A DNA stretch of 64,000 nt from assembly GCF_036934945.1 (NCBI RefSeq), contig NW_027001780.1:92001-156000 (forward strand). The letters are read 5' to 3'. Each line of letters opens with the position of its first letter. Position 1 is the stretch's first letter. The position numbers were made by a program, and so were the translations under genes. Shown piece by piece: positions 58,801-64,000 of the stretch. The notes beneath the pieces were generated by a model. The model made no database searches. It saw only the letters and a program-made list of their open reading frames with translations, and was not told the origin of the DNA. This stretch comes from Oncorhynchus masou masou (taxonomy: Eukaryota > Chordata > Actinopteri > Salmoniformes > Salmonidae).

Positions 58801-60020
58801 AAATAGGACTTTAACTCTCGTCTGCTTTTTATAAAGAAGCTTCTCCCCCGACAGCCTTTTTCCAGGCCTCCCTCTGTGAGGTTTTCCTGGTTAGGTCACA
58901 TGGTCAGGTCATGAGGTCAGGGAAAACCTCTCGGTCTGGTAATATGAAAAGGTTGTCATGCTGTTCTTTGGCCAGGACAGAAGCATAGGATGTATTCCAA
59001 ATGGCACCCTAGTCACTATGGTCCCTGGTCAAAAGTAGTGCCCTATCTAGGGAATAGGGTGCCAGTAGAGTCCTAATAGTGATCTGGTTGGTTGTAGACT
59101 GTAAAGGAGGAACGAGGTGTTTTGGTTCTTGGGCAGCACGTCATAATTATGGACCCCACTACCTTCGACATGTAGAGAAGACGAGCTTTCAACAAAACCT
59201 TTTTGTCGTTCATTTTAAAACGTTTTGACATTGTAATGTGTTTTATTACGACACCAGCCTTTGATGTTGTCCTTTTATAATAGTCGGACATCAGGAAGGC
59301 CTCAAATTACACCCTATTCTTCAAAATAGTGCAGTACTTTTTAAAATAAGTGCCCTAATAATGGGGGAATAGGGTGTAATTTGGAAACAGAGATATCATA
59401 TTTTTTTCCATCTCAAATGATTTCTCTAGATAGGATTAATGTTGTTGTTATTATGATGGACTGTTTAAAAAAAAAAAAAGTTGGCAAAGAATGATGGGAG
59501 ATGGAGTTTTGTGATCATGTCAAGAGAAGGGCCCCGTTTGGGGGGTGTCCCTGATGTTGCCTGAGTAGAGGTTGTAAAATGTGTGTCCCAAATGGCACCC
59601 TATTCCTTATATAGAGCACTGCTTTTGAACAGAGCAGTGCTCTTGATAGGAAATAGGCGGCCATTTTGGACTAAGGGAAGAGAAATGATGGTGAACACAA
59701 AATGTAAACACTATGTGTGTGTCCTAAAAAAAGCACTTTTATTACCTATGTAGTGCATATGCCATTGGGCCCTGGTCAAAAGTAGTGCACTACATAGGGG
59801 ATAGGGTGCGATTTGGGATGCATACCTATTTTCCTTTGGTTGTAGCTGCTGCTGGGTAATTTAAACAAGGAGTGTGTGTGATCGAGCGAGCGCAAGAGTG
59901 TGTTCTTAATTATTATTTTTTAAATAAGCCGAAACATGTTTTTAAATTATTGATTGTACAGTTTTAGGCTAGGGTATGAAAAGCAGAGACTTTTTTTCAC
60001 AATAAAAACTGTTCTTAACG
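55875..60020 (+). other. rab40c: rab40c 3' UTR and polyadenylation region (probable)
   Basis: After the TAG the sequence has no further coding exon. It holds a 28-34-bp GGAGGAGGAGGGAGGTGAAA + CCTAGT array (56060-56850), a CCCAGAATACATCCAGAATA array (56940-57130), a CT-rich stretch (57160-57735), three 63-bp copies of the dispersed GTGCACTATGTAGGG repeat (57770-57935) and further single copies (58990, 59310, 59590, 59760). AATAAA at 60001-60006, followed by TGTTATGGTGTCTTCTGTG, is a good poly(A) site. Whether one transcript covers all 4 kb is not provable here. Confidence 0.55.
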
Positions 60021-60045
60021 TTGTCAAATTGTTATGGTGTCTTCT
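60001..60045 (+). terminator. rab40c: Poly(A) signal with GT-rich downstream element
   Basis: CACAATAAAAACTG is followed about 35 nt later by TTATGGTGTCTTCTGTG. Downstream of 60060 repeat DNA starts on the other strand. Confidence 0.5.
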
Positions 60046-60070
60046 GTGATTAAAAAAATAAATACAAAGA

Positions 60071-60893
60071 TTTAACCTTTTTATTTAACGAGGCAAGTCA
60101 GCTAAGAACAAATTTCTTATTTACAATGACGGCCAAACCCTGACCCAGACGACGCTGGGCCAATTGTGCGCCGCCCTATGGGACTCCCAATCACAGCCGG
60201 TTGTGATACAGCCTGGATTCAAACCAGGGACTGTAGTGATATAGCCTCTTGCACTGAGATGAGGTGCCTTAGACCACTGCACCACTCGGGAGCCTGAACC
60301 AGGGTCTGTAGTGACTCCTCTAGCACTGAGATGAGGTGCCTTAGACCACGGCACCACTCGGGAGCCTGAACCAGGGTCTGTAGTGACTCCTCTAGCACTG
60401 AGATGAGGTGCCTTAGACCACGGCACCACTCGGGAGCCTGAACCAGGGTCTGTAGTGACTCCTCTAGCACTGAGATGAGGTGCCTTAGACCACGGCACCA
60501 CTCGGGAGCCTGAACCAGGGTCTGTAGTGACTCCTCTAGCACTGAGATGAGGTGCCTTAGACCACGGCACCACTCGGGAGCCTGAACCAGGGTCTGTAGT
60601 GACTCCTCTAGCACTGAGATGAGGTGCCTTAGACCACGGCACCACTCGGGAGCCTGAACCAGGGTCTGTAGTGACTCCTCTTGCACTGAGATGAGGTGCC
60701 TTAGACCACTGCACCACTCGGGAGCCTGAACCAGGGTCTGTAGTGACTCCTCTAGCACTGAGATTAGGTGCCTTAGACCACGGCACCACTCGGGAGCCTG
60801 AACCAGGGTCTGTAGTGACTCCTCTAGCACTGAGATGAGGTGCCTTAGACCACGGCACCACTCGGGAGCCTGAACCAGGGTCTGATGTTCTAT
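60071..60893 (-). mobile_element. SlmI-like tRNA-derived SINE with amplified head, about 10 head copies
   Basis: The inverted element shows the tail (TTTAACCTTTTTATTTAACG + AGGCAAG), the core (GACGACGCTGGGCCAATTGT) and the tRNA-like head (inverted GAGTGGTGCAGTGGTCTAAG). The head, about 60 bp including ACCAGGGTCTGTAGTGACTC and GCACTGAGATGAGGTGCCTT, is then repeated head-to-tail from 60290 to 60893. The minus-strand open frames here are artefacts of a 60-bp unit. Confidence 0.85.
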
Positions 60894-61055
60894 TGTAAAG
60901 GGATAGTTTAAATTTGACATATTAAGATGTTTGTTTCCTTACCTTGAAAAGGGTCTATGGACAAGGAGTGACTGCAATCCACACTTTTGTTAAAATAGAC
61001 ATTGCCAGCAATAAGTAGTCTTAAAGTCTGACACAAACCTTGACACAAAAAGGCT

Positions 61056-61175
61056 GCATTAACACAGGCAGCTCAATTTTTGAATCTTTTGCCCAATTAT
61101 TGGCAAAACGTCTGATCTCATTGGTCAAAAGACCAATTAGTGGCAAAACGTCTGAATTGGGCTGCCTGTGTAAAC
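61056..61175. mobile_element. Palindromic MITE-like element
   Basis: ACACAGGCAGCTCAATTTTT at the left and AATTGGGCTGCCTGTGTAAA at the right are inverted copies. The inside, CCAATTATTGGCAAAACGTC and CCAATTAGTGGCAAAACGTC, also repeats. It is non-coding and could fold as a long hairpin. Confidence 0.75.
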
Positions 61176-61179
61176 AGCA

Positions 61180-62100
61180 TAAGGCCAGGATTCGATGTGG
61201 TAACTGCATCATTGTTTTTGTTTAGGTGGTGCCGGATGTGTGACTGTCAAAATGGTTAAAAAACATCTAAAGGTCTGACCAAAACCTTGACACACTAACC
61301 AGAGATAATATTGTGTGTTTACAGTGTGTGTTAGTTTATCCTATGTAGCGGCTGGAGGTGCGTGCAGAATTTAGCGCCATAGACATGAGTATCAGTTTCT
61401 TAAAGAAACACCGCCATCTACTGGCCCCAATACATACACATTAACCTCGTCCCCAGGCGAGCGCTGGTGCTAAGTGATTTGGAGAGGTCAGTATGAGGCC
61501 CTGCCCCTCATTTAAAAAAAAAAATGAATTTATAATTAAAGACATGTAATTTAAATGTAAGAAATGAACTACTTTTTAATGTGCCATGAACACACCCAGT
61601 TATGTTTTCATCTGATTGTCAAACCAATCACTAAAAAAAAAGTAGGTTACCTTCGCACGTTCATCCAAAAATAATTCCGGCAGCCCAACAGCGCCCCCGC
61701 TAACTTTTCCTTCAATCCGCAAGTGTCTGAAACCATCGCACCTGAGAAAGCATCAGAGCGAGCGAAACAGCGCCCCCCTCTGCCTTACTATATAATAGTA
61801 TTTTTGGCCAGACAGCATCAGAAACATGTCCTCTGTCTCCACGACGATGGCAGTATTATCAGCAGCACCTGTCTGGAATTGTTTTAGGATGGTCATACCA
61901 AGGATCATTTAGCTATTTGATGTATAATTTTAGGACCCCTGTAGAAATAAATAAAATACATTATTTGATTAAACATTGAATTTGGCCTTACTGCTATTAG
62001 CCCAAAGAAATGCATTAAATAACAGATTCATACATGGAAAAACAGACTGTAAAATGTAATCAAAAGGAAATGTTTTATACATGTCTGTACTATATCTGAG
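61180..62100. other. Intergenic DNA without recognised gene
   Basis: Unique-looking with A-rich patches; no exon or array seen. Confidence 0.4.
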
Positions 62101-62103
62101 AGA

Positions 62104-62215
62104 TTTTTATTTATTTATTTTTATTTATCCCTTATTTTACCAGGTAAGTTGACTGAGATCACGTTCTCATTTGCAGCAACGACCTGGGGAATAGTTACAG
62201 GGGAGAGGAGGGGGA
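62104..62215 (-). mobile_element. Inverted retroelement tail
   Basis: CTTATTTTACCAGGTAAGTT then CACGTTCTCATTTGCAGCAA resembles the inverted end at 19351, but is more diverged. Confidence 0.5.
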
Positions 62216-62569
62216 TGAATGAGCCAATTTGTAAACTTATATATAAGAGAGCTCATTTGAAAATTATTTTTAAAACCCTCAAACACCGAGTTAGCCACAC
62301 CCAGTGGTGGAAAAAGTACCCAATTGTCATATTTGAGTAAAAGTAAAGATACCTTAATAGAAAATGACTCAAGTAAAAGTGAAACTCACCCAGTAAAATA
62401 TTACCTTAGTAAAAGTCTAAATGTATTCGGTTTTAAATTTACTTAAGTATCACAAATAAAAGAAAGTATAAATAATTTCAAATTAGTTCTATTAGCCAAT
62501 CAAAATGCCACAATTTGTTTTTTTTATTTACGGATAGTCAAGGCACACTCCAACACTCTGACATAATTG

Positions 62570-63232
62570 ACAAATGAGTCCTCCAGATCAGAGGCAGTAG
62601 GGATGACCAGGGATGTTCTCCGTTTAGTGAGTCCTCCAGATCAGAGGCAGTAGGGATGACCAGGGATGTTCTCTGTTTGGTGAGTCCTCCAGATCAGAGG
62701 CAGTAGGGATGACCAGGGATGTTCTCTGTTTAGTGAGTCTGCCAGATCAGAGGCAGTAGGGATGACCAGGGATGTTCTCTGTTTAGTGAGTCCGCCAGAT
62801 CAGAGGCAGTAGGGATGACCAGGGATGTTCTCTGTTTATGAGTCCTCCAGATCAGAGGCAGTAGGGATGACCAGGGATGTTCTCTGTTTAGTGAGTCCTC
62901 CAGATCAGAGGCAGTAGGGATGACCAGGGATGTTCTCTGTTTAGTGTTAGGGATGACCAGGGAGTGAGTCCTCCAGATCAGAGGCAGTAGGGATGACCAG
63001 GGATGTTCTGTTTAGTGAGTCCTCCAGATCAGAGGCAGTAGGGATGACCAGGGATGTTCTCTGTTTAGTGAGTCCTCCAGATCAGAGGCAGTAGGGATGA
63101 CCAGGGATGTTCTCTGTTTAGTGAGTCCTCCAGATCAGAGGCAGTAAGGATGACCAGGGATGTTCTCTGTTTAGTGAGTCCTCCAGATCAGAGGCAGTAG
63201 GGATGACCAGGGATGTTCTCTGTTTAGTCAAT
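62570..63232 (+). repeat. About 54-bp minisatellite, 12 copies
   Basis: The unit is GAGTCCTCCAGATCAGAGGC followed by AGTAGGGATGACCAGGGATG and TTCTCTGTTTAGT. One copy near 62940 is broken and restarted. Confidence 0.95.
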
Positions 63233-63254
63233 CCACCAGTCGGAGGAAACACCG

Positions 63255-63412
63255 TGCACCTGGCTACCTTGGTTAGCGTGCACAGCGCCCGGCCCGCCAC
63301 AGGAGTCGCTGGTGCGCGATGAGACAAGGATATCCCTACCGACCAAACCCTCCCTAACTCGGACGACGCTAAGCCAATTGTGCATCGCCCCACGGCCGGC
63401 TCCGACCGAATA
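63255..63412 (-). mobile_element. Inverted SlmI-like SINE fragment
   Basis: GACGACGCTAAGCCAATTGT is the same core as in the SINE at 60071, in inverted orientation and diverged, with CGCCCGGCCCGCC and a GCTGGTGCGCGATGAG head remnant on the left. Confidence 0.55.
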
Positions 63413-63639
63413 GGCTACTAATTAATCATTGTGTGATTTTGCGAGACATTGATTCAGCTTTGATCTAACTTGACTAAACGTGATAATGTGAAGTGATCAT
63501 CTTCTATTTGTATTAATAAATGATGAGTAGGACTATTATAGGTGAAGGCAACAGATCTCGATGAGGGTTATTTTAAAGGATTGGAGCGCCCTTCCTGGTT
63601 CTGAAAGGACAGAATGGCTCAATGATGTTGAACCAACTT

Positions 63640-64000
63640 GTGGTGCTGAAGGATAGCTGAAGGATGGCTAAAGGGAGCTGAAGGATAGCTGAAGGATGGC
63701 TAAAGGGTAGCTGAAGGATAGCTGAAGGATGGCTGAAGGGTGACTGAAGGATGGCTGAAGAATAGCTGAAGGATGGCTAAAGGATGGCTGAATGATGGCT
63801 GAAGGATGGCTAAAGGATAGCTGAAGGATAGCTGAAGGATGAAGGATAGCTGAAGGATGGCTGAATGATAGCTGAAGGATGGCTGAAGGATAGCTGAAGG
63901 ATGGCTGAAGGATAGCTGAAGGATGGCTAAAGGGTAGCTGAAGGATGGCTGAAGGATAGCTGAAGGATGGCTAAAGGGTAGCTGAAGGACTGAAGGACTG
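63640..64000 (+). repeat. 10-11-bp GCTGAAGGATA/G minisatellite, runs off right edge
   Basis: GCTGAAGGAT(A/G) and GCTAAAGG(A/G)TA units alternate irregularly up to the last base of the window. Confidence 0.95.

Noticed and set aside
60121..60920. Minus-strand repeat proteins of 233-246 residues
   Set aside because: Amplified SINE heads in a 60-bp unit; tRNA-derived sequence, not coding.

Overview
The window is fish nuclear DNA, almost certainly from a salmonid (Salmo, Oncorhynchus, Salvelinus or a close relative). The evidence is several copies of the salmonid-restricted HpaI SINE, a second tRNA-headed SINE of SlmI type, a Sleeping Beauty-like Tc1 element, many copies of the palindromic 'GTAGTGCACTA / AGGGAATAGGGTG' dispersed repeat, and vertebrate intron-exon structure. 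There are no bacterial features.

Three protein-coding genes are supported. (1) eef2kmt (FAM86 family, eEF2 lysine methyltransferase), minus strand, 118-1326: five N-terminal exons; the catalytic part lies beyond the left edge. (2) pigq (GPI-GlcNAc transferase subunit Q), plus strand, 4175-24719: thirteen coding exons whose phases all join, giving a 693-residue protein. (3) rab40c (Rab40-type GTPase with SOCS box), plus strand, 34877-55874: five intact coding exons, giving a 279-residue protein once the 61-nt exon that should lie between 35018 and 49321 is counted. That exon appears only as a damaged trace near 46370. eef2kmt is divergent from pigq; pigq and rab40c are in tandem, as in human 16p13.3. 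Their products work in different processes (translation-factor methylation, first step of GPI-anchor synthesis, CUL5 ubiquitin-ligase adaptor) and no shared pathway is implied.

Layout: 1-1450 eef2kmt; 1450-4077 intergenic and pigq 5' region; 4078-24719 pigq; 24720-33240 pigq 3' UTR and a repeat-filled intergenic region with a minisatellite of more than 3 kb; 33240-34876 rab40c promoter and 5' UTR; 34877-55874 rab40c with introns made largely of tandem repeats; 55875-60020 rab40c 3' UTR; 60020-64000 SINE- and minisatellite-rich intergenic DNA. Mobile elements include a decayed hAT transposon (12890-15522) with an 8-bp target duplication, a decayed Tc1 element (49491-51096), and several SINEs.

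The most striking property is the tandem repeats. A large fraction of the window is minisatellite, and many arrays are not random intron DNA: the repeat unit contains a real exon edge, so the genuine splice donor, acceptor or stop-codon region is one copy of the array. At least nine exon edges in the three genes show this, giving rows of decoy splice sites. One array lies inside the pigq coding sequence and stays in frame (60-bp unit, 20 codons). SINE segments are amplified in the same way. A second notable region, about 42600-48050, reads as a blend of three minisatellite motifs with many small indels and contains two overwritten copies of one unique segment. This looks like a damaged assembly consensus and it has probably swallowed a constitutive rab40c exon.
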